In this document: in pieces, positions 34,125 through 43,554 of the stretch
How the letters are laid out: every line of letters starts with the position of its first letter
How positions within the stretch are numbered: position 1 is the first letter of the stretch
Origin: Photorhabdus australis DSM 17609
GTDB lineage: Bacteria > Pseudomonadota > Gammaproteobacteria > Enterobacterales > Enterobacteriaceae
Assembly (NCBI RefSeq): GCF_000711895.1
Contig: NZ_KL543987.1
Coordinates: forward strand, 28,972 to 92,971
Direction: 5' to 3'
Length of the DNA stretch: 64,000 nt
Notes under the pieces: model-generated
Database searches by the model: none
What the model was told of the DNA's origin: nothing
The model's input: only the letters and a program-made list of their open reading frames with translations
Program-made: the position numbers and the translations under genes

Positions 34125-35954
34125 TTAGTGTTTCAATGCATTATGAATTTTTTCTGCTAATGCATAGGAAATAGTCGGTATTTTTGCGATCTCTTCAACA
34201 TTTGCGTTGCGCAAAGGCTGCAAACCTCCCATATATTTTAGTAACATTTGCCGGCGTTTTGGGCCAACACCTTCAATAGATTCCAGGATACTGGTATTTT
34301 TGACTTTAGCTCTACGCTGTCTGTGTCCCGTTATCGCATGATTGTGTGATTCGTCACGAATATGCTGAATAACATGCAGGGCAGAAGAGTCCGGTGGCAA
34401 TGCCATGTTTTCACCAGTAGCAAAAAATAGCGTTTCAAGTCCCGCTTTGCGATCGCTTCCTTTCGCAACACTTATCAATTGAGGACGCGTTTTATCCCAT
34501 TCAACTTCAAGAGATTGGAATACATTGATTGCCTGAGCCAATTGTCCTTTACCGCCATCAATAAAAATAATGTCGGGAATTTTTGACCCATCTAATACTT
34601 TACCGTATCGACGGCGCAATACTTGATTCATGGCTGCATAATCATCACCAGGAGTAATACCACTTATATTATAGCGCCGATATTCAGAACGTAGTGGACC
34701 ATTGCTGTCAAAAACAACACAAGACGCAACGGTGTGTTCCCCCATCGTGTGACTGATATCAAAACATTCCATTCTTTGAATTTTTGCTAAATTAACTAAT
34801 TTAGCGAGAGACTCTAATCTTTGGTGAATAGTTGATTGTTGAGATAAGCGAGTAACCAGAGCTGTTGCGGCATTTGTGCGGGCGAGTTTCAGATAACGGG
34901 CCCTATCCCCACGAGGCCGGGTTTGAATGTGAATTTTTCGACCGGATATTTCAGATAAAGAATCAGACAGAATGGCTTTTTCTTGCAGAGCAAAATCTAG
35001 CAGAATTTCTGATGGTAAAGTCCGGTTTTGACTACCTTGTAAATAAAATTGACCAAGAAATGTTTGTACAATCTCGTTAAGTTCTGTCCCAACAGGTATT
35101 TTAGGGTAATAACTGCGACTACCTAGTACTTTACCTTGACGTATAAATAGTACATGTAAACAAGCCATTCCCGCTTCAAATGCAATGCTTATGACATCCA
35201 AGTCATCATCTGTTCCTGAAACAAATTGTCTCTCAGTGACCTGACGAACAGCTTGAATTTGATCACGATATTTTGCCGCATCCTCGAATTTTAGTTGCTG
35301 ACTGGCTTCTTCCATTCGATTAATTAATTGGGTTAAAACTTGTTGATCTTTGCCTGACAGAAATAGACGAATATAATCAACGTGTTGTTGATATTCTTCT
35401 TCACTGACTAATCCCTTAACGCAAGGTCCAAGACAGCGACCAATTTGATATTGAAGGCATGGGCGGGAGCGATTGCGGTAGACGCTATCTTCACATTGGC
35501 GGATAGGAAAAAGTTTTTGCAATAAGATTAAGGATTCACGTACGGCATGAGAATTTGGGAATGGGCCAAAGTATTCGCCCTTAGAATGTTTGGCTCCCCG
35601 ATGTATTGCCAGCCGGGGATGGTTATCTGCGCTGAGAAAAATATAAGGATAAGATTTGTCATCTCGCAGTAAAACGTTATATCGGGGCTGATGAAGCTTG
35701 ATGTAATTATGTTCTAATAGCAGCGCTTCTGTTTCTGTGTGAGTGACAGTAACGTCTATTTGAGCAATGTTTTTGACCAAAGATTCAGTTTTGCGGCTAG
35801 CGACTTGCGACCGAAAATAACTGGAAAGCCGCTTTTTTAAATCCTTGGCTTTACCGACATAAATAACTGTCCCCGAGGTGTCATACATTCGATAAACACC
35901 AGGTTGACTGGTTACTGATTTTAAAAACGCTTTTGAATCAAATTGTTCCGTCAC
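34125..35954 (-). CDS. uvrC: UvrABC excinuclease subunit C
   Basis: 609 residues, full length. UvrC makes both incisions in nucleotide excision repair. N-terminal GIY-YIG nuclease ([20 protein letters not shown], residues 15-34). UVR motif near 205-240 ([20 protein letters not shown]) for UvrB contact. C-terminal RNase H-like nuclease ([23 protein letters not shown]) and a helix-hairpin-helix ([20 protein letters not shown]). It overlaps uvrY by 17 nt, so the two are co-transcribed. Confidence 0.98.
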   Translation of the reverse strand: MTEQFDSKAFLKSVTSQPGVYRMYDTSGTVIYVGKAKDLKKRLSSYFRSQVASRKTESLVKNIAQIDVTVTHTETEALLLEHNYIKLHQPRYNVLLRDDKSYPYIFLSADNHPRLAIHRGAKHSKGEYFGPFPNSHAVRESLILLQKLFPIRQCEDSVYRNRSRPCLQYQIGRCLGPCVKGLVSEEEYQQHVDYIRLFLSGKDQQVLTQLINRMEEASQQLKFEDAAKYRDQIQAVRQVTERQFVSGTDDDLDVISIAFEAGMACLHVLFIRQGKVLGSRSYYPKIPVGTELNEIVQTFLGQFYLQGSQNRTLPSEILLDFALQEKAILSDSLSEISGRKIHIQTRPRGDRARYLKLARTNAATALVTRLSQQSTIHQRLESLAKLVNLAKIQRMECFDISHTMGEHTVASCVVFDSNGPLRSEYRRYNISGITPGDDYAAMNQVLRRRYGKVLDGSKIPDIIFIDGGKGQLAQAINVFQSLEVEWDKTRPQLISVAKGSDRKAGLETLFFATGENMALPPDSSALHVIQHIRDESHNHAITGHRQRRAKVKNTSILESIEGVGPKRRQMLLKYMGGLQPLRNANVEEIAKIPTISYALAEKIHNALKH

Positions 35955-36603
35955 TATTTAACAGACTCTCTGTGTCGAACAGCCCATAGCGTATTGCCAT
36001 ATGTGTTAATTCTACATCACCGTTGATATTTAGTTTACTAAACATTCTGTAGCGATAACTATTGACGGTTTTTGGGCTGAGATTAAGTTGTTCGGAGATA
36101 TCACTGACTTTTTGTCCCTTTGTGATCATCAGCATAATCTGTAATTCGCGATCAGACAGGCAGCTTAATGGATTATCTTTTTGTGGGTTAATCTGACTAA
36201 GTGCCATTTGTTGTGCAATATCGGGAGCTATATAGCGTTGACCGGCATTAACAGTGCGAATCGCGTTAATCATATCTTGAGGGGTAGAGGCTTTACTGAG
36301 ATATCCTCTGGCTCCAGCTTGCATTACCTTGATTGGTAAGGGGTTTTCGGTATAGATAGTCAACATAATGACGCGGATATCGGGACAATAACGCAGGATT
36401 CTTTTTGTTGCTTCCAGGCCGCCGATACCGGGCATATTCATGTCCATTAACACGATATCTGCTTTATTCACCCGGCACCATTTTATCGCCTCTTCACCAC
36501 AGCTGACTTCTCCGGCAACTGTTATCCCTTTCACGTCATCAAGAATACGTTTTACACCAACCCTGACCAATTCATGATCATCGACTAACAAAACATTAAT
36601 CAA
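35938..36603 (-). CDS. uvrY: Response regulator UvrY (GacA homologue)
   Basis: 221 residues from TTG 36603, which has GGAG 8 nt upstream; the family starts [14 protein letters not shown], exactly what follows. The open frame offers an ATG 10 codons earlier without family similarity. Receiver domain with phospho-acceptor D54 in VLMDMNMPG and Lys in YLSKAS. LuxR-type helix-turn-helix ([37 protein letters not shown]). Partner of the BarA kinase, controlling csr small RNAs and so virulence and secondary metabolism. Forms an operon with uvrC. Confidence 0.96.
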   Translation of the reverse strand: MINVLLVDDHELVRVGVKRILDDVKGITVAGEVSCGEEAIKWCRVNKADIVLMDMNMPGIGGLEATKRILRYCPDIRVIMLTIYTENPLPIKVMQAGARGYLSKASTPQDMINAIRTVNAGQRYIAPDIAQQMALSQINPQKDNPLSCLSDRELQIMLMITKGQKVSDISEQLNLSPKTVNSYRYRMFSKLNINGDVELTHMAIRYGLFDTESLLNSDGTI

Positions 36604-37456
36604 AAAAGTGTCTCCAATTGGTTCTATGCTCATATAATGAGCTTTGTTGATATTGCGTGTGTATTAAATCTGCTTCAGAAGAGTTAACCTCAATAATCTA
36701 TTTTTTGGATTTTTAATAAAGACTATATAAAACAATAGAATAGGGAAGCTTTCCCAAAAACTCATCCGGAATGTGGACATTATACTTATATCTTTCAAAG
36801 ACAAAAGGGAATTGTCTTATATAGTTGTATGTATTATTTATTCGCAATAAAAATATTCTATATATTCTTGTTATTGCGGTATTAATAACTGATCAAATAT
36901 TTACATAACGAATATTTTAACAATAAATCAACATTTGTTTTTGTGGAGAGATTGATTAAACATAGGAAAATAAGGGGTAGATTATGTGATATATCTATTA
37001 TTTTCATTGCGTAATTAATGCTTTAGTAATGACATGATTAAAATTGATTTTATTCCACATGATTAATACTGAAGTCTTGGTAACAGAGGCGGTATGTACG
37101 GTTGCCAGAGAACTTGTTATTGCGTTTGTTTATTAAATAGTACTATGGTTGAAAATATTTTTCTTTTTAGTCAGTAAAAAGATATTTTAATTCATTATTG
37201 ATCATGCTATTCAATAGTATTTATTTCTATAAATAGCTTATGTTTCATTATTATAATGGCAATTAATTTTTTATTTTATAAGCTAAAATACGATGAGGGA
37301 AGTATTGGGTTATAGATCTCATCAATATGAAATATAAATATTTTTGTTGTTTTATGCATTGTTTTCATTTGATTCAATAACTGATAGTAATCAATAAAAT
37401 ATTGAGTATACTACGAGTAGTCGTCGGGTTTGGTATGTAAATATAGGAGAGTGCAT
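36604..37456. other. Long AT-rich regulatory gap between uvrY and usp
   Basis: About 850 bp without a supportable gene. It divides divergent transcripts. Near the right end (37401-37436) ATTGAGTATACTACGAGTAG and the following TTTGGTAT recur in part upstream of the second usp gene (38571-38600), suggesting a shared promoter or operator. Confidence 0.5.
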
Positions 37457-37885
37457 ATGTACAAAACTATTTTAGTACCGGTAGATATTTCAGAAGATGA
37501 GCTAACGAGCAAGGCGGTTGAGCATGCTCTGTCTTTAGCTAACAAAACAGGCGCGAAGCTTCATATTCTTCATGTATTACCAATCTCGTCAGCGATTGTT
37601 AATGCGTATTCTCTGGGATATGAGGAAATTAAGGATAAAGCAACAATTCAAGCGGAGAATGATTTAAAGATGCTGCTTGATACAATAGATTTTCCTGGTG
37701 AGAAGTTATCTTATTCTATCGCTTTTGGTTCTCCGAGAGATGAAATAATAGAAACTGCTATAGAAATTAGTGCTGATCTTATTGTTATTGGCTCAAGGAG
37801 GCCCAATATTTCCACCCATTTACTGGGCTCTAATGCGGCAGGTGTTGTCAAATATTCGAAAACTTCTGTTTTGGTGGTTAGATAG
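37457..37885 (+). CDS. Universal stress protein, UspF/UspG-like (copy 1)
   Basis: 142 residues from ATG 37457, with AGGAGA 6 nt upstream; a longer frame starts at 37430 without support. N-terminal YKTILVPVDISEDELTSKAV and C-terminal LIVIGSRRPNISTHLLGSNA followed by VLVVR match the UspF/G branch; the G-rich segment is the ATP-binding motif. Cytoplasmic stress-survival protein. A close paralogue stands at 38734-39171 with a membrane-protein gene between. Confidence 0.92.
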   Translation: MYKTILVPVDISEDELTSKAVEHALSLANKTGAKLHILHVLPISSAIVNAYSLGYEEIKDKATIQAENDLKMLLDTIDFPGEKLSYSIAFGSPRDEIIETAIEISADLIVIGSRRPNISTHLLGSNAAGVVKYSKTSVLVVR

Positions 37886-38032
37886 AATAGTAAAAAATTA
37901 ATTGATAACCTGGCAGGCCATCTTCGGATGGCTTTCCATAATATATCAATAGGTTAAAGCTGTATTGGTGTGTTTTTACTTGACTTCATTTTCATTTAGA
38001 TTTGATGTAGAAGTGTTGAGGGTGAATTCATT

Positions 38033-38407
38033 ATGGAAAAATTTACTGAAAAACTGATTCGTTTGGATCATTTTTTATGGCGAGTGGCCCGTTTTTATCT
38101 TATTGCGGCGACATTTTTCTTTATTGGGATAATTCCGGGTGTATTGGGGTTTTATCTGATAGAAGGGCACTCATTTTCTGAATCTTTGCTAAACGCGTTG
38201 TCTATGCTTGGCTCTCAGGGATTAGATCCGGCGCCTGTCAGCTTGTCCGGTAAATATTTTATTGCTATATACGGGCTATTTCTGGAAAGTGTGTTCTTTA
38301 TCACTTTGGGATTGGTTGTAACACCTTTTATTCACCGAATTTTACATATACCCAATAGATTTCAAGATGCATCGCGACGGCAAGGGAGCGAATCCCCGGG
38401 AGCATAG
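38033..38407 (+). CDS. Small membrane protein whose C-terminus is MITE-encoded
   Basis: 124 residues. Two or three membrane helices: RFYLIAATFFFIGIIPGVLG (near 20-40) and YFIAIYGLFLESVFFITLGL (near 74-93), with a pore-loop-like segment between (LNALSMLGSQGLDPAP) that recalls two-helix ion channels. I cannot name the family. From residue 105 the protein is encoded by the MITE that starts at 38347, giving the tail IPNRFQDASRRQGSESPGA, so the native C-terminus has been replaced. It stands between the two usp genes. Confidence 0.7.
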   Translation: MEKFTEKLIRLDHFLWRVARFYLIAATFFFIGIIPGVLGFYLIEGHSFSESLLNALSMLGSQGLDPAPVSLSGKYFIAIYGLFLESVFFITLGLVVTPFIHRILHIPNRFQDASRRQGSESPGA

Positions 38408-38472
38408 AGAACTATGTGACCGGGGTGAGTGAGTGCAGCCAACAAAGAAGCAACTTGAAAGATGACGGGTAT
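38347..38472. mobile_element. IS630-related MITE, copy 2
   Basis: 126 bp with the same ends as copy 1 (TATACCCAATAG at left, GACGGGTAT at right). It is inserted in the 3' part of the membrane-protein gene and supplies its last 20 codons and stop. Nearly identical to copy 1 (2347-2473) through the middle. Confidence 0.9.
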
Positions 38473-38600
38473 GAATGGCATCTTGATTCTGAGTGATTGA
38501 AAAGAGGGCGTTATGGCGTAATTTATTTGATTTAGTTAAACAACTCACAGCAAATCATGGCATATCTCATATACTCAATGGAGTAGTTCGGCTTGGTATA

Positions 38601-38718
38601 TATACCCAATAGATTTCAAGATGGATCGCGGCGGCAAGAGAACGCATCCCCAAGAGCATAGATAACTGGGTGAGTGAACGCAGCCAACAAAGAGGCAACT
38701 TGAAAGATAACAGGTATA
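38601..38718. mobile_element. IS630-related MITE, copy 3, in the usp2 leader
   Basis: 118 bp, somewhat shorter than the other copies in the middle. The flanks TTGGTATA and TATAAATATAGGAG compare with TTGGTATGTAAATATAGGAG upstream of the first usp gene. So this copy sits between a conserved promoter-like region and the ribosome binding site of usp2, with a TATA duplicated at each edge. Confidence 0.9.
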
Positions 38719-38733
38719 AATATAGGAGTGCAT

Positions 38734-39171
38734 ATGTACAAGACTATTTTAGTACCGGTAGAAATCTCAGAGGATGAATTGACCGATAAAGCGATTACAC
38801 ATGCAGAGTATTTGGCTAAGTTATCTAATGCTAATATACATCTTTTCCATGCTGTCCCTGATATATCAAGATTTTCAATTAGTTATAGTTATCATTATGA
38901 TTTGCTCAACTCTTTTGCCAAGAAATCTATTGCTAGATCACAAGAGGAATTGACAAAGGTTGCTGAAAAAATAGATTTACCAAAGGAGCGGGTATCTTTC
39001 TCTGTGGCCTTTGGTTCACCAAGGGATAAAGTATTATCGACAGCGGGTGAGATTAATGCCGATTTAATTATCATCGGTTCCAGACGGCCTAATATTTCTA
39101 CCCATTTATTAGGCTCCAATGCTTCAGCGATTGTCGGATATGCAAATATTTCAGTTTTAGTAGTCAGATGA
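38734..39171 (+). CDS. Universal stress protein, UspF/UspG-like (copy 2)
   Basis: 145 residues from ATG 38734, with AGGAG 7 nt upstream. Strong paralogue of the protein at 37457-37885: YKTILVPVEISEDELTDKAI at the N-terminus and IIIGSRRPNISTHLLGSNA then VLVVR at the C-terminus, with a diverged middle. Its 5' leader carries a MITE that the first copy lacks. Expression may therefore differ between the paralogues. Confidence 0.92.
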   Translation: MYKTILVPVEISEDELTDKAITHAEYLAKLSNANIHLFHAVPDISRFSISYSYHYDLLNSFAKKSIARSQEELTKVAEKIDLPKERVSFSVAFGSPRDKVLSTAGEINADLIIIGSRRPNISTHLLGSNASAIVGYANISVLVVR

Positions 39172-39207
39172 ATGATTTGTTCAGCAGTGAAAAAACCAGT
39201 TTTCACA

Positions 39208-39392
39208 TATACTCAATGGATTTCAAGATGGATCTCGACGGCAAGGGAGCGAATCCCCGGGCGCATATACCCAATAGATTTCAAGTTGCAGTGCGGCGGT
39301 AAGAGAACGCATCCCCAGGAGCATAGATAACTAGGTGACTGGGGTAAGTGAACGCAGCCAACAAAGAGGCAACTTGAAAGATGACGGGTATA
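39208..39392. mobile_element. MITE fragment followed by complete MITE copy 4
   Basis: 39208-39265 is the left half of a diverged copy (TATACTCAATGGATTTCAAG to CCCCGGGCGCA). It is cut by a complete 127-bp copy at 39266-39392 (TATACCCAATAGATTTCAAG to GACGGGTATA). The full copy has probably inserted into the older one and the other half was lost. Confidence 0.85.
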
Positions 39393-39717
39393 GTACTTAT
39401 TGCTTAATAGGTATTATGTTATTCAATACTGACGTGATAATCCGGTGCAGGTATTTTTCATCGGATTTTTCTATTGTGAAAACAGAATATTGAACTTATT
39501 TTGGTGATAATTGATTTTAAGTTATCCATTTTTCACCGAAAAGCTGATCTGCACAGGATAGATGTTGCTTTAAATCCCAGTTTAAAGTGAATATCAAGTA
39601 AAGTGCTACAAGAATCAGCGACTTATACGGTTATAGTAAAAATAAGCGTAATTTTAATTTATTGGCTATAGTTAATTTTAGCAAGGTAGCTTTTTAATGA
39701 CTGGATGAGGACAAAAC

Positions 39718-40413
39718 ATGTTAAGAAAATTAGCAGCTGAATTATTTGGAACGTTCGTTTTGGTTTTTGGCGGATGTGGCAGTGCGGTATTGGCTGCCGG
39801 ATTTCCTGAATTAGGTGTTGGTTTTATTGGTGTAGCTTTAGCATGTGGTTTAGCCGTTTTGACTATGATATATGCAGTAGGGCATATTTCTGGGGGGCAT
39901 TTCAATCCCGCAGTGACAATTGGTCTTTGGGCTGGTGGTCGTTTCAGAGCAGCAGAAATCATTCCTTATATTATTTCTCAAGTCATAGGCGGTATTCTTG
40001 CGGCGGCAGTGTTGTATGTTATTGCCTCTGGGCAAGCGGGTTTTGATGCGACAGCCAGTGGTTTTGCAGCCAATGGTTTTGGTGAACATTCACCTGGTGG
40101 CTTTTCGCTTCAGTCAGCTATTGTTGCGGAAGTTGTTTTAACCGCTATTTTCCTGATAGTCATTATTGGTGCGACAGATAAACGCGCACCTACCGGTTTT
40201 GCACCATTAGCAATTGGTCTGGCGTTAACTGTAATTCATTTGATTAGCATTCCTGTCACAAACACCTCAGTCAACCCGGCACGAAGTACTGCTTCTGCTA
40301 TATTCCAGAATACCTGGGCTTTAGAGCAGTTATGGCTATTTTGGGTGATGCCGATTATTGGTGGGATTATTGGCGGTGTGCTTTATAGGCTCTTGTTAAC
40401 AGAAAAAGAATAA
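39718..40413 (+). CDS. aqpZ: Aquaporin Z
   Basis: 231 residues, normal for the family, with GAGGA 9 nt before the ATG. Forms a tetrameric water channel in the inner membrane. Six hydrophobic helices and both NPA boxes: [14 protein letters not shown] near 62 and [13 protein letters not shown] near 184. The selectivity-filter Arg follows the second NPA (NPARS). Stands alone, with no obvious operon partner. Confidence 0.97.
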   Translation: MLRKLAAELFGTFVLVFGGCGSAVLAAGFPELGVGFIGVALACGLAVLTMIYAVGHISGGHFNPAVTIGLWAGGRFRAAEIIPYIISQVIGGILAAAVLYVIASGQAGFDATASGFAANGFGEHSPGGFSLQSAIVAEVVLTAIFLIVIIGATDKRAPTGFAPLAIGLALTVIHLISIPVTNTSVNPARSTASAIFQNTWALEQLWLFWVMPIIGGIIGGVLYRLLLTEKE

Positions 40414-40820
40414 CTTTTACTACGGCTACCTTGCTTAAAGCCATGCAGTCTGTTTTTCAAACGAGGGTACTTACTGGCGGTATACATGTGGATAGAGAAT
40501 TTCAATGAGGCAATTTATCCCTTGGTAATCTATCCAGAATAAAAGAATTTGCCAGTCTGTACCTTTGTCTTTTCACTCAGTTCACTTTAAATATGTCGAT
40601 AATGATGTAATAACTGCTATTTTCTGTTCGCTTTAGCATCGATTATGCATTGTCAGATTAGATTTGCATGATATTTCAACGAGTTTGTTAAATAGCCTTT
40701 TGTTTTAAAAGAACGATTAAGAAGAAATGCAAAGAAAACAATATTTGTCTTATAGGCCGGTTATAAGGCAACATAAAAGGGAAAGATCAAAATGATATTT
40801 TGAATAAATAAGGTGTACCA
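40414..40820. other. Gap between aqpZ and endonuclease gene
   Basis: About 400 bp with no supportable gene. AAGGTG lies 8 nt before the TTG start of the next gene. Contains its promoter by inference only. Confidence 0.35.
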
Positions 40821-41822
40821 TTGAAACAGAAAATTAATGTTGGAGTAATTTATATTGGGTGTTTCAGCTTAATTACTCCCTTACCTTCTTTTGCTGCTCC
40901 CGCGACCTTTGAGCAAGCTAAAACTGAACTGCGTAACCACATATATCACGATCAATTTAAATCGGGGGAAGGGACGCTTTATTGTGGCTGTGATTGGCAA
41001 TGGACAGGTAAGAGCGGAGGGCGTGCAATCCTTCCTTCGTGTGGTTATCAAGTCAGATCACAACAGAACCGTGCTGAACGGGTTGAATGGGAACATATTG
41101 TTCCTGCCTGGGTTTTTGGTCATCAGCGGCAATGTTGGCAAAATGGCGGGAGAAAGAATTGTGTTGCTTCAGATCCTGTTTTTAGGGCGATGGAATCTGA
41201 TATGTATAATTTAGCTCCATCCATTGGGGAGGTTAATGGTGATCGCAGTAATTTCAGTTATGGGATGTTACCGAAGAGTGTACCGAATGTTTATGGTCGT
41301 TGTACTAGTAAAGTTGATTTTAAATCTCGAACGTTTGAACCGCGAGATGCAGTAAAAGGTCAGATAGCTCGAATTAATTTTTATATGCACGATCGCTATA
41401 ATCTTTCTATGTCGCGTCAACAGCAGCAATTATTTATGGCTTGGGATCGCCAATATCCACCGAGCAAATGGGAACGGGAGAGAGATAATCGAATCGCTGG
41501 TATTATGGGACATCATAATCCTTTTGTTACTGGTGATCAGAAGTGGGAGTTGTGGCATAAGAATTCCGCTGCGGGTATTTCACAAGCAGAGCAAAGAAAG
41601 GAATTGAGAAACAATAACCAAACAGATAGCAGGAAAAAACTGACGTCATCAAATACGCCCCGCACAGGATTAATTAAAGGGAATAACAATAGTAAAATTT
41701 ATCATTTCTCCCATTGTTCGGGGTATAAGGTGATTACGGAGAATAATGCTGTTTATTTTAAAACGGAAACTGAAGCCAAAAATGCCGGTTTTCGCCTCGC
41801 TCAAAATTGTAAGGGTACTTAA
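40821..41822 (+). CDS. Periplasmic/secreted endonuclease I family protein
   Basis: 333 residues from TTG 40821 with AAGGTG upstream. A signal peptide ([23 protein letters not shown]) is followed by the EndA-type core: [37 protein letters not shown] (catalytic His), [19 protein letters not shown] and [15 protein letters not shown]. EndA proteins have about 235 residues. This one carries an extra C-terminal domain of about 70 residues ([34 protein letters not shown]) with the two-Cys pattern of Ada-like zinc domains. Degrades DNA outside the cytoplasm; possibly useful in an insect cadaver. Confidence 0.9.
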   Translation: MKQKINVGVIYIGCFSLITPLPSFAAPATFEQAKTELRNHIYHDQFKSGEGTLYCGCDWQWTGKSGGRAILPSCGYQVRSQQNRAERVEWEHIVPAWVFGHQRQCWQNGGRKNCVASDPVFRAMESDMYNLAPSIGEVNGDRSNFSYGMLPKSVPNVYGRCTSKVDFKSRTFEPRDAVKGQIARINFYMHDRYNLSMSRQQQQLFMAWDRQYPPSKWERERDNRIAGIMGHHNPFVTGDQKWELWHKNSAAGISQAEQRKELRNNNQTDSRKKLTSSNTPRTGLIKGNNNSKIYHFSHCSGYKVITENNAVYFKTETEAKNAGFRLAQNCKGT

Positions 41823-42409
41823 TAGAACAGATAATTAACTATCATTTTGCTCTGTTATATCAGTAATATGTGATTATTATCATCTGGTGGAGAAGGGTTG
41901 GCCGATAAATTCCTTCTCACCGGGTGGTAACTGGATGCGTTAATATCGTAGGAACTAAACCAGTTATTCCAGTTATTGCATAAAAGCCGCTATATTAATA
42001 AGTGATTAACTTATATTAATTAATCTTCATTACTGTAAATATCAAGTTACGCTATTTCATTAACTAAATTTCTAGGAAAAATAAACAGATAATACAGTCG
42101 ATTATTCTTTAATAAAAACTCTCTGATTTTCTTGTCATAAATTAAAAGTTGTCATTATACTGTCATGATGATTCGTTAGTTTTCACTAAACAGAAATAAT
42201 TGCGAATAATGTTGATGATAGTGATGTTAACCGGGTTTCCAATGGGAGGGATTTGAACTTGCAATAATATCAGAGCCGACAGGGGGTGTGATGGTTTTAT
42301 TACCGTTTAAACGAACTGAAAGGGAGCGATTATCTTTTGGGAATGGTGTCGTTATTGTATCGGTGATATTACATCACATAGGTGAAAACAACGATAAGGT
42401 GCTACTGCG
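41823..42409. other. Gap upstream of phoH
   Basis: About 590 bp. A 57-codon ORF at 42291-42464 runs into phoH in another frame but has no family match and no ribosome site, so I do not call it. Otherwise AT-rich and featureless. Confidence 0.4.
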
Positions 42410-43201
42410 ATGGGTAGACAGAAAGCAGCGATTAAATCACGTCGAGAAGCAAAACGGATTATGAAAAGAGATTTGCGTCATCAACGTTGCCGAGATGATG
42501 ATAACGTGACCTCTTTGGTGCAACTCGGCGGCGTAGAAGCCATAGGTATGGCGCGTGACAATCGGGATACTTCGGAAGTTTTGCCACGAACTGAAACTCA
42601 ATATCGTTATATTCGCGCTATAACTTATAAGAAATTGATTATTGCCAATGGGGAGGCTGGCTGTGGTAAGACTTTTATTGGTGCGGCAATGGCAGCAGAT
42701 GCATTGATTAATAAGGAAGTCGATAGGATCATTGTCACCCGCCCTGTACTGCAAGCAGACGAAGATCTTGGTTTTCTGCCTGGAGATATAGCTGAGAAAT
42801 TTGCGCCTTATTTCCGGCCTGTATACGACGTCTTAGTAAAACGTATGGGGTCATCATTTTTGCAATATTGTCTTCGACCTGAAATTGGCAAAGTGGAAAT
42901 TGCTCCTTTTGCTTATATGCGAGGCAGAACATTTGAAAATGCATTTGTGATCCTGGATGAAGCGCAGAATGTTACGGTCAACCAGATGAAAATGTTTCTG
43001 ACTCGGCTTGGAGAAAATGTGACGGTAATTGTAAATGGTGATGTGAGTCAGTGTGATTTGCCTGTCGGGATGGTTTCAGGGTTACAGGATGCATTAGAAA
43101 GATTTTCAGATGATGAGACCATCAGTGTTATTCATTTTAATCAAGAGGATTGTATTCGTTCTCAGTTATGCCGGAAAACATTACTGGCCTATAGTGAATA
43201 A
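42410..43201 (+). CDS. phoH: PhoH-family ATPase
   Basis: 263 residues; AAGGTG lies 9 nt before the ATG. A P-loop ATPase of the PhoH group: Walker A NGEAGCGKTFIGAAMA near residue 82, RIIVTRPVLQADEDLGFLPG near 106, and Walker B FVILDEAQNVTVNQMKMFL near 180, then NGDVSQCDLP. The family is linked to phosphate starvation and RNA metabolism. A hairpin at about 43212-43246 (ACGCCG pairing with CGGCGT) is the probable terminator. Confidence 0.93.
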   Translation: MGRQKAAIKSRREAKRIMKRDLRHQRCRDDDNVTSLVQLGGVEAIGMARDNRDTSEVLPRTETQYRYIRAITYKKLIIANGEAGCGKTFIGAAMAADALINKEVDRIIVTRPVLQADEDLGFLPGDIAEKFAPYFRPVYDVLVKRMGSSFLQYCLRPEIGKVEIAPFAYMRGRTFENAFVILDEAQNVTVNQMKMFLTRLGENVTVIVNGDVSQCDLPVGMVSGLQDALERFSDDETISVIHFNQEDCIRSQLCRKTLLAYSE

Positions 43202-43554
43202 TCTGGGTAAATACGCCGTTGAGAGTTTTCGGAAAATTCTCGCGGCGTGATCGTAAGTTTGATTTTTGGCGATTATTGTAAAACTTTTCTATTTTCATCT
43301 TTCATCGTTTAATTTTGAACGGATTATTTTTATCATCAATGATTGTTTCTAAATAATATTTTCCATAATAATATTTTTATTATCGAATTATATTTAATTT
43401 TTATTTTGTAGATTGAGATGGGATTTTTATTAAAGATAATAGGTATATATTATACTTATAATGGGTGATATTTTAGATTGTGTGATGATGATTATTGTTA
43501 ATTTATCTGTTTATTGGTATAGCTTAGAGAATTAAATTCTTATAAGAACAGCCA
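43202..43554. other. Gap between phoH and the NRPS
   Basis: A terminator-like hairpin at about 43212-43246 belongs to phoH. The remaining 300 bp are very AT-rich and contain no gene; they should hold the NRPS promoter. Confidence 0.5.

Noticed and set aside
42291-42464. 57-codon ORF overlapping the phoH start
   Set aside because: No ribosome binding site, no family features, and it runs into phoH in another frame.
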